From Alphaproteobacteria bacterium (GTDB lineage Bacteria > Pseudomonadota > Alphaproteobacteria > JAJUGE01): a DNA stretch of 41,306 bases. Both the position numbers and the translations under genes were made by a program. The notes below the pieces were generated by a model. That model saw only the letters and a program-made list of their open reading frames with translations, made no database searches and had not been told where the DNA came from. The stretch lies in the NCBI GenBank assembly GCA_029268305.1, contig JAJUGE010000022.1, forward strand, positions 1-41,306, given 5' to 3'. Every line of letters begins with the position of its first letter. The first letter of the stretch is position 1. This document shows, in pieces, positions 14,465 to 22,538 of the stretch.

Positions 14465-15130
14465 TCAGGCGCCCCGTCGCAGCAGGAACACGGCCTGTTC
14501 GCCGAACAGGTTGCCGCGGCCCCCTTCACCAGAGCGCATGTCGCGGCCGCCGCGGCGCAGCACGATCGAGCGCTCTATCCCGATATCCAGCTTCCGGCAG
14601 AGTGCCACGAAATCGGCGATCGTGCAGAGGTGGATGTTCGGCGTCGCGTACCAGGGCTCGCTCAGCATTTCGGTCACCGGCATACGCCCAGTCGTCAGGA
14701 GCTTCAGTCGTACCCGCCAGTAGCCGAAGTTCGGGAACGAGACGATCGCCCGATCGCCGATCCGCACCAGATGTCGCAGGACGCCGAGCGGATCGCGCAC
14801 CGCCTGAAGCGTCCGGCTGAGGATCGCGTAATGGAAGCTGTCGTCCGGATAGAACTCGAGATCGGTGTCGGCATCGCCCTGGATGATGGAAAGGCCGTTG
14901 CTCACGCCGGCGCTCACCCCTTCCATGCTGAGCTCGATCCCGCGCCCGTCGACGTTCTTGTGCCGCACCAGATAGGCCAACAGCTCGCCGCGCTCGCAGC
15001 CGATGTCGAGAACCCGGCTGCCGGGCGCGACCATGTCGGCGATGATCCTAAGATCGGGGCGGATTTCGCCGGCGCCATCGCCCGTGAGGGGGGTGTGCGC
15101 AGGCGTCTCGCCCATGACGACCGCTTCCAT
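14465..15130 (-). CDS. metW: methionine biosynthesis protein MetW
   Basis: A 221-residue class I SAM-methyltransferase-fold protein with motif I SRVLDIGCERGELLAYLV and the MetW-specific VDGRGIELSMEGVSAGVSNGLSIIQGDAD. FHYAILSRTLQAVRDPLGVLRHLVRIG and IVSFPNFGYWRVRLKLLTTGRMPV are also typical. Family knowledge: MetW is encoded next to MetX in many proteobacteria and is needed for, or enhances, homoserine acyltransferase activity. It starts 3 bp after the metX stop, so the two are cotranscribed, which supports the assignment. Confidence 0.93.
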   Translation of the reverse strand: MEAVVMGETPAHTPLTGDGAGEIRPDLRIIADMVAPGSRVLDIGCERGELLAYLVRHKNVDGRGIELSMEGVSAGVSNGLSIIQGDADTDLEFYPDDSFHYAILSRTLQAVRDPLGVLRHLVRIGDRAIVSFPNFGYWRVRLKLLTTGRMPVTEMLSEPWYATPNIHLCTIADFVALCRKLDIGIERSIVLRRGGRDMRSGEGGRGNLFGEQAVFLLRRGA

Positions 15131-15133
15131 GCG

Positions 15134-16312
15134 TCAGCGGCGCCTCAGACCGCGATATACGGCGGCCCCGTCGAGAAAGCCGGAGATGATGCGGTGAAAT
15201 TCCGGCTCGTCGAGCAGGAAGGCATCATGCCCCTTGTCGCTTTCGATCTCGACGAAGCTGACCGGTGTCGCCGCCGCGTTCGCGGCATGGACCAGCGCGC
15301 GGCTCTCGGACGTGGGGAACAGCCAGTCGCTGGTGAATGACACCAGACAAAAGCGCGTCTTCACGCCCTCGAAGGCGCGCGCGAGCACGCCGCCATGCTC
15401 CGCGGCGAGGTCGAAATAGTCCATCGCCCGCGTGATATAGAGGTACGAGTTCGCGTCGAAGCGCTTGACGAAGGTGCTGCCCTGGTGGCGCAGGTAGCTC
15501 TCCACCTGAAAATCGGCCTCGAAGCCGTAGGTGATGTTCTTCCGGTCCTGGAGGCTCCGCCCGAACTTGCGGTGCAGCGCCGCCTCGGAAAGGTAGGTGA
15601 TGTGCGCCGCCATCCGCGCCACCGCCAGGCCGCGCCTCGGCGTCTTGCCATAGAGCGCGTAATCGCCGCCGCACCAGTCGGGATCGGCCATCACCGCCTG
15701 GCGCCCGACCTCGTGGAAGGCGATGTTCTGCGCGGTGTGGTAGGCGGCGGTCGCGATCGGCGCGGCGGCGAACACCCGCTCGGAGTAGCGCGTCGCCATC
15801 TCGAGCACCTGCATCCCGCCCATCGATCCGCCGATCGCGCAGAAGATCTGATCGATGCCGTAGTGGTCGACCACCCGCATCTGCGCCCGCACCATGTCGG
15901 GGATCGTGATGACCGGAAATTTCATGCCGTATGGCTTGCCGGTCCGGGGGTCGATCTCGCGCGGACCGGTGCTGCCGATGCAGCCGCCGATAACGTTGAT
16001 GCAGATGACGAAATAGCGGTCGGTGTCGATCGGCTTGCCAGGTCCGATCATCGAGCTCCACCAGCCCGGCTTGCCGGTGATCGGGTGGTCCTCGGCCGCG
16101 AACTGGTCTCCGGTCAAGGCATGGCATACGACGATCGCGTTCGACTTGTCGCCGTTCAGGGCGCCATAGGTCTGATAGGCGAGCGTGAACGGCGCGAGCT
16201 TTTCGCCGCTGTCGAGGAGCAGCGGCTGAGACTCGTCGAAGTGGAGCCTGTGGCCCGGGAGATCGCTCGCCGGCCAGGGAGCCACAGGCTGGAGGACGTT
16301 TGGCTCCGACAC
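15134..16312 (-). CDS. metX: homoserine O-acyltransferase MetX (alpha/beta hydrolase)
   Basis: This 392-residue enzyme acylates homoserine in the first committed step of methionine synthesis. The catalytic serine lies in [16 protein letters not shown] (Ser163). The acid is in [15 protein letters not shown] and the histidine in [28 protein letters not shown] and the [20 protein letters not shown] loop are MetX hallmarks. Acetyl-CoA versus succinyl-CoA use cannot be decided by eye. I chose GTG 16312, preceded by TTAGGAGAG. An in-frame TTG at 16360 would add 16 residues that look unconserved. It forms an operon with metW and is divergent from the aromatic amino-acid genes. Confidence 0.93.
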   Translation of the reverse strand: MSEPNVLQPVAPWPASDLPGHRLHFDESQPLLLDSGEKLAPFTLAYQTYGALNGDKSNAIVVCHALTGDQFAAEDHPITGKPGWWSSMIGPGKPIDTDRYFVICINVIGGCIGSTGPREIDPRTGKPYGMKFPVITIPDMVRAQMRVVDHYGIDQIFCAIGGSMGGMQVLEMATRYSERVFAAAPIATAAYHTAQNIAFHEVGRQAVMADPDWCGGDYALYGKTPRRGLAVARMAAHITYLSEAALHRKFGRSLQDRKNITYGFEADFQVESYLRHQGSTFVKRFDANSYLYITRAMDYFDLAAEHGGVLARAFEGVKTRFCLVSFTSDWLFPTSESRALVHAANAAATPVSFVEIESDKGHDAFLLDEPEFHRIISGFLDGAAVYRGLRRR

Positions 16313-16386
16313 CAGTCGAACTCTCCTAACCCCGGCCGTCATTCGCCGGATTCGATCCAATGGTGTGGGTTTCCGCGAGGCGACGA

Positions 16387-16415
16387 TAGCTAGGGACCAG
16401 GGCGTTGCGTGTCAA
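16387..16415 (-). promoter_or_regulatory. sigma-70-type promoter for metXW
   Basis: On the minus strand TTGACA (16415-16410) is followed by a 17-base spacer and TAGCTA (16392-16387). The -35 is perfect and the -10 is weak. Transcription would begin about 70 bases before the metX start. Confidence 0.5.
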
Positions 16416-16423
16416 TGTTTTCT

Positions 16424-16452
16424 TTGATTTCAGGGGGGGCGGCGGCTACTAC
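16424..16452 (+). promoter_or_regulatory. sigma-70-type promoter for the chorismate mutase operon
   Basis: TTGATT (16424-16429), a 17-base G-rich spacer, then TACTAC (16447-16452). It supports a start codon at 16493 rather than GTG 16409, which would lie upstream of this promoter. It is back to back with the metX promoter, with 8 bases between the two -35 boxes. Confidence 0.5.
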
Positions 16453-16492
16453 TAGGCGCCCTTTCGAACAACCCGACGGACTGCCGTCTCTC

Positions 16493-17392
16493 ATGCCTTC
16501 CGACCAGCCCACATTGGACGAGCTTCGCCGCGAGATCGACCGGATCGACGAGGCGATGCACGACCTTCTCATCGACCGGACCGCCGTCGTACAGGACGTC
16601 GGCCGCGCAAAGGCGCTGCTCGGAGAGCAGGTTTCCGACCGTCCGCAATTCTTTCGGCCCGGGCGGGAGGCGCTCATCCTGCGCCGGCTTCTCGCCCGCC
16701 ACAGTGGGCTTTTCCCGCCGCGGTCGCTGATCCGTATCTGGCGCGAAATCATCACCGGCCAGCTTCGCGTCCAGACCGAGGTGACGGTAGCCGTCTACTC
16801 GGCCGAGGGGCGTCGCATGTACTGGGATATGGCGCGCGATCAGTACGGCGCAAGCGCCGTCTATCAGCCCTACCAGCGGACGCATCAGGTGGTCTCGGCG
16901 GTCCGCAACGGATCGGCCGCGATCGGCGTCGTGCCGATGCCGCAGGACGACGATGGCGAGCCGTGGTGGCCGCTTCTGGCTGGTGACGATAGGAGCACGC
17001 CGCGGATCGTCTCGCGGCTTCCGTTCGCGCCGTACTCGAATTCCGAGAGCGGTCTCGCGATCGCCTGCGTCGATCCGGAAGCGACCGGAGACGACCGCTC
17101 GTACCTGTTGGTGGAGACCGAGGGCGACGTCAGCAACTATGCCACCACCGCCGACCTCGCAGCCGCCGGCTTCCGGGAGCCGAGACAGGTGGTGGCGACG
17201 ACCGACAGGCATCGCGGCGAGCAACGGCTTCTCCTCTACGAAACCGACGAGATGGTGCTGGCCGACGATCCCCGCCTGGACCGCGCCGTCGCCCGGTCCC
17301 GCCAGCCGATCACCCGCGTCATCGCCGCGGGCGGCTACGCCGTGCCGCTGTCGCCGGCCGAGCTCGATCGGCCCAACGGAGAGGGCAGATGA
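16493..17392 (+). CDS. chorismate mutase (AroQ domain) with a C-terminal dehydratase-like region
   Basis: A 299-residue protein. Residues 7-95 form an AroQ chorismate mutase domain. Arg12 (LRREIDRID), Arg29 (LIDRTAVV), Lys40 (VGRAK), Glu59 (PGREALIL) and Gln90 (IITGQ) align with the active-site residues of E. coli chorismate mutase. It converts chorismate to prephenate. From about residue 97 on, the sequence (TVAVYSAEG, VYQPYQRTHQVVSAVRNGSA, AIGVVPMP) resembles the substrate-binding fold of prephenate dehydratase. However, the Thr-Arg-Phe catalytic motif of that enzyme is not visible, so dehydratase activity is doubtful. Its stop overlaps hisC as ATGA, making an operon for tyrosine/phenylalanine synthesis. 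Confidence 0.88.
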   Translation: MPSDQPTLDELRREIDRIDEAMHDLLIDRTAVVQDVGRAKALLGEQVSDRPQFFRPGREALILRRLLARHSGLFPPRSLIRIWREIITGQLRVQTEVTVAVYSAEGRRMYWDMARDQYGASAVYQPYQRTHQVVSAVRNGSAAIGVVPMPQDDDGEPWWPLLAGDDRSTPRIVSRLPFAPYSNSESGLAIACVDPEATGDDRSYLLVETEGDVSNYATTADLAAAGFREPRQVVATTDRHRGEQRLLLYETDEMVLADDPRLDRAVARSRQPITRVIAAGGYAVPLSPAELDRPNGEGR

Positions 17393-18477
17393 GCCCACTT
17401 CGGCCGCGCCCGGGGATTATGGAGATCGCCGCCTATGTCGGCGGCGAGGCGACGCTGCCCGGCAAGAACCACGTCATCAAGCTCGCCTCGAACGAGAATC
17501 CCCTCGGCACCAGCCCGAAGGCGGTCGAGGCGTACCGGGCCGCGGGCGACAGCCTCTTCGTCTACCCGGAAGGCGCCGCGACTCCGCTGCGTGAAGCGAT
17601 CGGCCGCCAGCACGGCCTCGACCCCGCTCGCATCGTCTGCGGCGCCGGCTCGGACGAGCTGCTGGCGCTGCTCGGACGCGGCTATGCCGGCCCCGGCGAC
17701 GAGGTCATCTACTCGGCGCATGGCTTCGCCATGTACCCGATCATCGCCCGATCGGTCGGCGCGCTCGGCGTGGTCGCGCCCGAGACCGATCTGACGGCGA
17801 ACGTCGACGCCATTCTGGACTGCGTGACGCCGCGCACCCGGATCGTGTTTCTCGCCAACCCGAACAACCCGACCGGCTCGTACCTGCCGGCGTCAGAGAT
17901 GCGCCGGTTGCGCGAGGGCCTGCCGGAAAACGTGCTGCTGGTCGTCGACGCCGCCTATGCCGAATATGTCGTCCGCGACGACTACGACGCCGGCGCCGAG
18001 CTGGTCGACGCCTATCCGAACGTCGTCATGTGCCGGACCTTCTCGAAGATCTACGGCCTCGCCTCGCTGCGGGTCGGCTGGGCCTATTGCCCATCCGCCA
18101 TCGTCGAGGTGCTGCACCGGATCCGCGGCCCGTTCAACGTGAGCACGCCCGCGATCGCCGCCGGCACCGCCGCAGTCGCCGACCAGGAGTTCGCCGAGCG
18201 CTCGCGCCGGCACAACCAGCGCTGGTTGGAGTGGACGACGCATGAGCTGAAGAAGCTCGGTCTCGACGTCCCGCCGAGCGTCGGCAACTTCGTGCTCGTC
18301 CGCTTCCCCGACGAGCCCGGTCGCGACGCCGCGGCCGCAGTCGAATGCCTGAACGCGCAGGGCATCATCCCGCGGCGGATGGGCGGTTACGGCCTGCCCG
18401 ACAGCCTGAGGATCACGATCGGTCTCGAGGACGACATGCGCGCGGTGGTCGAGGCACTCTCCACCCTGATGAAGTGA
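17389..18477 (+). CDS. hisC: histidinol-phosphate / aromatic aminotransferase
   Basis: A 362-residue class I/II PLP aminotransferase of the HisC type. Landmarks are IKLASNENPLGTSPKAVEA (30-48), VFLANPNNPTGSYLP (153-167), VVDAAYAEY with the PLP-contacting Asp, and RTFSKIYGLASLRVGW, in which Lys220 is the PLP-binding lysine. A conserved arginine in SLRITIGLEDDM near the end binds the substrate carboxylate or phosphate. HisC-type enzymes use histidinol phosphate and often also phenylpyruvate, hydroxyphenylpyruvate or prephenate. Its location between chorismate mutase and prephenate dehydrogenase, with ATGA overlap to the former, suggests an aromatic aminotransferase role in addition to or instead of histidine synthesis. 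Confidence 0.9.
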   Translation: MSPLRPRPGIMEIAAYVGGEATLPGKNHVIKLASNENPLGTSPKAVEAYRAAGDSLFVYPEGAATPLREAIGRQHGLDPARIVCGAGSDELLALLGRGYAGPGDEVIYSAHGFAMYPIIARSVGALGVVAPETDLTANVDAILDCVTPRTRIVFLANPNNPTGSYLPASEMRRLREGLPENVLLVVDAAYAEYVVRDDYDAGAELVDAYPNVVMCRTFSKIYGLASLRVGWAYCPSAIVEVLHRIRGPFNVSTPAIAAGTAAVADQEFAERSRRHNQRWLEWTTHELKKLGLDVPPSVGNFVLVRFPDEPGRDAAAAVECLNAQGIIPRRMGGYGLPDSLRITIGLEDDMRAVVEALSTLMK

Positions 18478-18481
18478 AGGC

Positions 18482-18497
18482 GCCGGCAAACGCCGGC
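18482..18497 (+). promoter_or_regulatory. short intra-operon hairpin GCCGGC-AAAC-GCCGGC
   Basis: A perfect 6-bp GC stem with a 4-base loop lies between the hisC stop and the dehydrogenase start. There is no T-run, so it is more likely a transcript-stabilising or attenuating structure than a terminator. Confidence 0.35.
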
Positions 18498-18525
18498 CCG
18501 ACACATCGAGCAACTGGATCGCATC

Positions 18526-19413
18526 ATGTCCGACGAACGCAAGTTCGAGCGCATCGCCATCATCGGCATTGGCCTGATCGGCTCGTCGCTGGCCCACGCC
18601 GTGAAACGCCACGATCTCGCCGGCGAGATCGTGATCGCCGAGAAATCGCAGGAAGCGCTGGACACGGCCATGCGCCTCGGCCTCGCTGACCGAGGCACCC
18701 TCTCGATACCCTCTGCGGTGCGCGGCGCCGATCTGGTCATGGTGTGCACCCCGGTCGGCGCCTTCGCCGAGGTCGGTCAGGTGATGCAGGATCACCTTTC
18801 ACCGGGCGCGATCGTCAGCGACGTCGGCTCCGTAAAGCAGTCGGTGGTGCGTGACCTCGGCCCCTGCATTCCCGAAGGCGTTCATTTCGTTCCCGGCCAC
18901 CCGATCGCGGGCACCGAGCATTCGGGCCCCGAAGCCGGTTTCGCCGAGCTGTTCGAGGGCCGCTGGTGCATCCTCACCCCGCCGCCGGGCACCGACCGGG
19001 ACGCGATCGAGCGAATCGCGTCGCTCTGGCGGACCTGCGGCATGATGATCGAGGTGATGGATGCCGGCCATCACGACCAGGTGCTGGCCGTCACCTCCCA
19101 TCTGCCGCACCTGATCGCCTTCACCATCGTCGGCACGGCCACCGACCTCGGCGAGCATATCCAACAAGAAGTCATCAAGTTCGCCGCCAGCGGCTTTCGC
19201 GACTTCACCCGCATCGCCGCCTCCGATCCGACGATGTGGCGCGACATCTTCCTGAACAACCGCGAGGCATTGCTCGAGGTCTGCGGGCGCATGTCCGAGG
19301 ACATCGCCCAGCTCCAGCGGGCGATCCGCTGGGGCGAAGGCGAGAAGATCGAGGCGCTGATCCGCCGCACCCGCGAGATCCGGCGAAAGCTGATCGACGC
19401 GAAGCAGGCCTGA
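18526..19413 (+). CDS. tyrA: prephenate/arogenate dehydrogenase (TyrA family)
   Basis: A 295-residue NAD(P)-dependent dehydrogenase for tyrosine synthesis. The Rossmann motif is IAIIGIGLIGSSLAHAVK (10-27). Conserved His125 and His132 lie in PGHPIAGTEHSGPEAG, and SDVGSVKQSVV and HHDQVLAVTSHLPHLIAF are family blocks. It oxidatively decarboxylates prephenate or arogenate; the preferred substrate cannot be decided. It is the third gene of the chorismate mutase / hisC operon, 48 bp after hisC. Its stop lies only 3 bp from the convergent DUF2125 gene's stop, with no room for a terminator. Confidence 0.93.
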   Translation: MSDERKFERIAIIGIGLIGSSLAHAVKRHDLAGEIVIAEKSQEALDTAMRLGLADRGTLSIPSAVRGADLVMVCTPVGAFAEVGQVMQDHLSPGAIVSDVGSVKQSVVRDLGPCIPEGVHFVPGHPIAGTEHSGPEAGFAELFEGRWCILTPPPGTDRDAIERIASLWRTCGMMIEVMDAGHHDQVLAVTSHLPHLIAFTIVGTATDLGEHIQQEVIKFAASGFRDFTRIAASDPTMWRDIFLNNREALLEVCGRMSEDIAQLQRAIRWGEGEKIEALIRRTREIRRKLIDAKQA

Positions 19414-19416
19414 GAT

Positions 19417-20463
19417 CTACTGCGGCACCACCGGCGGCAGCGGCGCCAGCCGGAACGGCCCGAGCTTGAGCCAACCGTCGTCGAGATCGAGCTCCGCCCC
19501 TGCCTCGCGGGGACCTCCGGGCTCGGGTTGCCGGGAAATGAACGCCAGCGCGAGCTTGATCGCCGACACCTGATCGGTCGGGAGCATTCCGGCACGACCC
19601 AGCGCGTCGAGCGCCGGCTCGTAGCCGCGGGCGCGGATCTGGATGTTGCCTTCCGGGCGAAGTGCCCGATCCAGCGTCAGGCCGCCGGTTCCACGAAGCT
19701 GAAGCGGCCCCCAGTCGACCCCGCCCTGATGCAGTGTGACCCGGCCGCCCCTTTCCCGCCAGGCGGAGAGCGCCGGCGCCGACCAGCCACCCGGCAGGGG
19801 CGCCGTCACGTCCGACGCGAGCGTCACGGCGCGAATCCGGTCGCCGAGCGGCGTCGCGATCGGAAGATCGATCTCCTCGATTCGGGAAGTGAGATTGACG
19901 ATGCCTTCCGCGTCCGGCGAAACGAGCAGGATCTCGGGCATGCCCAGATCGACGATAGCGGCCACTGCAGTGAACAGCGGCGAGGCCGCGTCCGGCCCGA
20001 ATGCCTTCAGATCGGACAGCTGGCCGCGAACGGCCCATGCTCTCCCCGAGTCCGTCCGGTTCGCCGGCCGGATCGTCCCGTCGAGCGAAGCGGCGGAGAC
20101 CTCGAGCGGTCCCGCGGCGGAAGCGAGTGAGGCAGACACCCCGGCGGGCGAGACGAAGTGGATCGTCTCCGGGTCCCAAACAGGTGCCGCGGCGCTCAGA
20201 ACGGGCAGGCGGACTTCTCCGCTGTCGCTGCCGCGCCGCCAGCCGATTGCGGCGTCGCGCAGCGTCAGCTCGACCCTGGTCGGGAAGCCGCTCCTATCCA
20301 GCCCTGCATGTGCCACCGAATAGCCGGCGCTCTCGAGGCGCGACATCCACTCGGCGACAATCGTCTCCCCCCTGTCGGCCATGACGTGCCACCAGCCGAC
20401 CACCGCCGCGAGGCAAAGAACCGTCGCAACGATGGAGGCGATCAGGAACGTTCGGATGCGCAA
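19417..20463 (-). CDS. DUF2125 domain-containing protein
   Basis: A 348-residue protein with an N-terminal membrane anchor or signal (RTFLIASIVATVLCLAAVVGWW) followed by the alphaproteobacterial DUF2125 pattern: GYSVAHAGLDRSGFPTRVEL, WDPETIHFVSPAGVSAS, and a late FRLAPLPPVVPQ end. The fold is likely beta-rich and periplasmic. The function is unknown. I chose TTG 20463 because GGAG lies 8 bases upstream; longer frames upstream would run antisense to the ChaC-like gene and add an unconserved Arg-rich leader. No cotranscribed neighbour is evident. Confidence 0.8.
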   Translation of the reverse strand: MRIRTFLIASIVATVLCLAAVVGWWHVMADRGETIVAEWMSRLESAGYSVAHAGLDRSGFPTRVELTLRDAAIGWRRGSDSGEVRLPVLSAAAPVWDPETIHFVSPAGVSASLASAAGPLEVSAASLDGTIRPANRTDSGRAWAVRGQLSDLKAFGPDAASPLFTAVAAIVDLGMPEILLVSPDAEGIVNLTSRIEEIDLPIATPLGDRIRAVTLASDVTAPLPGGWSAPALSAWRERGGRVTLHQGGVDWGPLQLRGTGGLTLDRALRPEGNIQIRARGYEPALDALGRAGMLPTDQVSAIKLALAFISRQPEPGGPREAGAELDLDDGWLKLGPFRLAPLPPVVPQ

Positions 20464-20555
20464 CAGGTGTACTCCGGCCGGTGCTGCATGATTGCGGCTC
20501 GCGCCATCGAGTCCGAGGTGGTATCCCGACCGGGGGCGAGAATCGAGGGCCAATC

Positions 20556-21098
20556 TTGACGGTCGACAGCGCACGCCGGGATCTCTGGGTATTCGCGTAC
20601 GGGTCGCTGATGTGGAATCCCGGCTTTGCATTCGACGAAGCCCGCATGGCCATGCTGCGCGGATACCACCGCCGCCTGTGCATCTGGTCGACGGCGTATC
20701 GCGGCACCCCGGAGCAGCCGGGGCTGGTGCTCGGCCTCGATCGCGGCGGCGAAACAACGGGAGTCGCCTATCGGGCCGCCGGCCACCGGCGGCGACAGAT
20801 GCTGGCGTATCTGTTCGAGCGCGAACTCGACGACGGCGTGTACGAGCCGCGGCTCCTGCCCGTGCACACGGAGACAGGAGACCTGAAGGCCCTCGCCTTC
20901 ATTGCCGACCCCGATCAGCCGCTTTATGCGGGAGAGCTGACCTTCCACGAGACCGTGGCGGCCGTAGCCCGTGGTCGGGGGCGCCGCGGCACCGCCCGCG
21001 ACTATCTCGCCGGCGTTATCGACCACCTCGCCAGCTTCGGGATCGAGGAGCCCCATCTGCGGGGGATCCTGAAAGCCGCGGAATCCCTCCACGAATGA
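20556..21098 (+). CDS. ChaC-like gamma-glutamylcyclotransferase
   Basis: About 180 residues with the ChaC-type BtrG fold. LWVFAYGSLMWNPGF is the substrate-loop signature, RRLCIWSTAYRGTPEQPGLVLGL follows, and the AYLFERELDDGVYEPRL region carries the candidate catalytic glutamate. Family knowledge: ChaC enzymes cleave the gamma-glutamyl group of glutathione to give 5-oxoproline and Cys-Gly in the cytoplasm. TTG 20556 is preferred because GAGGG lies 6 bases upstream and it leaves a 92-bp divergent control region. An ATG at 20481 would leave only 17 bp to the DUF2125 start and add 25 unconserved residues. Confidence 0.85.
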   Translation: MTVDSARRDLWVFAYGSLMWNPGFAFDEARMAMLRGYHRRLCIWSTAYRGTPEQPGLVLGLDRGGETTGVAYRAAGHRRRQMLAYLFERELDDGVYEPRLLPVHTETGDLKALAFIADPDQPLYAGELTFHETVAAVARGRGRRGTARDYLAGVIDHLASFGIEEPHLRGILKAAESLHE

Positions 21099-21100
21099 AA

Positions 21101-21127
21101 AAGGGCCCGACCATCGGCCGGGCCCTT
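21101..21127 (-). terminator. bidirectional intrinsic terminator
   Basis: AAGGGCCCG (21101-21109) and CGGGCCCTT (21119-21127) form a perfect 9-bp stem with a 9-base loop. On the minus strand the stem runs into a T-tract (TTTTTCATT), serving the PRC-barrel gene. On the plus strand it begins 2 bases after the ChaC-like stop, with a weaker TTCCT tail. Confidence 0.8.
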
Positions 21128-21162
21128 CCTGTACGGCTGGTTCCGTATGATTGCTCAGCGGT

Positions 21163-22218
21163 TTACCGCGTCGGCGCAGCCGGTGTCGACGGCGAAGCAC
21201 CATCGGTGCTCTCGGACGGCTTGTAGGCCGACTTGTCGTACTCCGGCAAATCCTTGAGCTGCTCTTCGGTCGCCTCAGACATCAGGATGGCGTCGTTTTC
21301 GCCGAGCTTAAGCTCGTCCAGCGACACGGCCACACTCTTGTCGCCCATGCCGAGGAAGCCGCCGACGGAGATGACCGCGAATTTCGCATCGTTCTGATCG
21401 AGAACGATATCCTCGATCTCTCCCACGTCCTCGCCATTCATGTTCACCACGTCACGGCCGATGACCTCGTCAGCGCTCAGATCGCTGATCTCGCCCATCT
21501 CCTGCGCGCCAGCAGCCTGCTGCTGGGTTTGAGCCGCATCGCCGTCGCGGGGGGTCGTACCATCGCCCGCGGCCATTCCCGAAGCGGCGCCCGCACCGGC
21601 ACCGGCTGCAGCACCTGCCCCGGCGGCCGTCCCGGCACCTTCGCTGCTCCGTGCCTCGCCGGCAGTTCCGACGTTCATCTCACCAGACGGGGCGGCAGCC
21701 ATCCGATCGCTCTGCGCGTCGGGAGTGCTCGGCGTTCCGGCCAAATCACCACCCTCGAACGCGGTGCCACGCTCCTGACCTTCGGCGAACTGATACTCGG
21801 GCATCTGCTCGAGCTGCTCGCGGGAGAGGTTGGCGACGATCTCCTCGCCGTCCGGCCCGACGTTGAGCTCGTCCCAGGAGATTGCGACGTCGCGCTGGCC
21901 GATGCCGAGGAAGCCACCTACGCCGACGATGACGGACTGGACCTGTCCATCCTGGCTCAGAATGACCGAGTTGACTTCACCGAGCTCCTCGCCCTGAGAG
22001 TTATGGATGTCCTTGCCAATGAGCTCGTTGGCGTCGATCTCGCCGGGCTGCTGCTCCGTTGCGGCCGCCTGCGTGCTATCGACCGCCGAGCCGGTGTTCT
22101 CGGTGTTCTCCATGACCTTGACGTCGGTGTCCGCCGGCGCCGCGCTCTGGTCCGCAGCGAGGGCCGGTGCGGCGATCAGCATGGCGAAGGCAGACGCGGT
22201 GACGAGATATTTATTCAT
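21163..22218 (-). CDS. exported protein with two PRC-barrel domains
   Basis: A 351-residue protein with a signal peptide (MNKYLVTASAFAMLIAAPALAA, cleavage near AlaLeuAla-Ala). Two PRC-barrel domains follow. The first (about 65-140) contains IGKDIHNSQGEELGEVN and VGGFLGIGQRDVAISWDEL. The second (about 250-330) contains IGRDVVNMNGEDVGEIEDIV and VGGFLGMGDKSVAVSLDEL. They are clearly internal duplicates. The linker is low-complexity Gly/Ala (AGTAAGAGAAAGAGAGAAS). AGGAGG precedes the ATG by 6 bases. PRC-barrels mediate protein or RNA contacts; an exported, stress-related role is inferred from the neighbouring CsbD gene and its promoter. A strong terminator follows. Confidence 0.88.
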   Translation of the reverse strand: MNKYLVTASAFAMLIAAPALAADQSAAPADTDVKVMENTENTGSAVDSTQAAATEQQPGEIDANELIGKDIHNSQGEELGEVNSVILSQDGQVQSVIVGVGGFLGIGQRDVAISWDELNVGPDGEEIVANLSREQLEQMPEYQFAEGQERGTAFEGGDLAGTPSTPDAQSDRMAAAPSGEMNVGTAGEARSSEGAGTAAGAGAAAGAGAGAASGMAAGDGTTPRDGDAAQTQQQAAGAQEMGEISDLSADEVIGRDVVNMNGEDVGEIEDIVLDQNDAKFAVISVGGFLGMGDKSVAVSLDELKLGENDAILMSEATEEQLKDLPEYDKSAYKPSESTDGASPSTPAAPTR

Positions 22219-22309
22219 GTGGAACCTCCTGTATGGACAGCCTCTGCCTCTCCGAACAACCCGGCGAGGTCTCGGCTCAACAATTCGATCGGTTAGCTGC
22301 TAGTACTGG

Positions 22310-22507
22310 TCAGACCCGGGTTTCGAACTCTCTGACCTGACGCTCGGCGTCGTCTTTGGCGATCCCGTAACGCTCTTGAATACGCCCGACCAACTGGTCT
22401 CTGTGGCCTTCGATCATCATGAGGTCGTCGTCCGTCAACTTACCCCATTGCGATTTCACTTGGCCTTTCAGCTGCTTCCAATTGCCCTTGGCTTGATCCC
22501 AGTTCAT
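22310..22507 (-). CDS. CsbD-family stress-response protein
   Basis: A 65-residue acidic/basic helical protein. MNWDQAKGNWKQLKGQVKSQ and WGKLTDDDLMMIEGHRDQLV, then IQERYGIAKDDAERQV, match the CsbD family from end to end. ATG 22507 follows GGGAG at suitable spacing. Family knowledge: CsbD-like proteins are abundant in general stress responses, but their biochemical role is unknown. A GGAAC-N17-GTT promoter of EcfG type lies in the 74-bp upstream gap, and the PRC-barrel gene 91 bp downstream may share the transcript. Confidence 0.92.
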   Translation of the reverse strand: MNWDQAKGNWKQLKGQVKSQWGKLTDDDLMMIEGHRDQLVGRIQERYGIAKDDAERQVREFETRV

Positions 22508-22538
22508 CGCCTCGCTCCCGTGAAGCTTCGGTCGGGAG

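Noticed and set aside
16313-16420. Possible SAM riboswitch in the metX leader
   Set aside because: I looked for the SAM-II pseudoknot core (AAAGCTAAA-type tract) and SAM-I or SAM-V features on the minus strand and found none. The leader is explained by a plain promoter.
21540-21640. GGCACCGGCTGCAGC-type low-complexity DNA
   Set aside because: It encodes the Gly/Ala linker between the two PRC-barrels and is explained by protein composition rather than a DNA repeat element.
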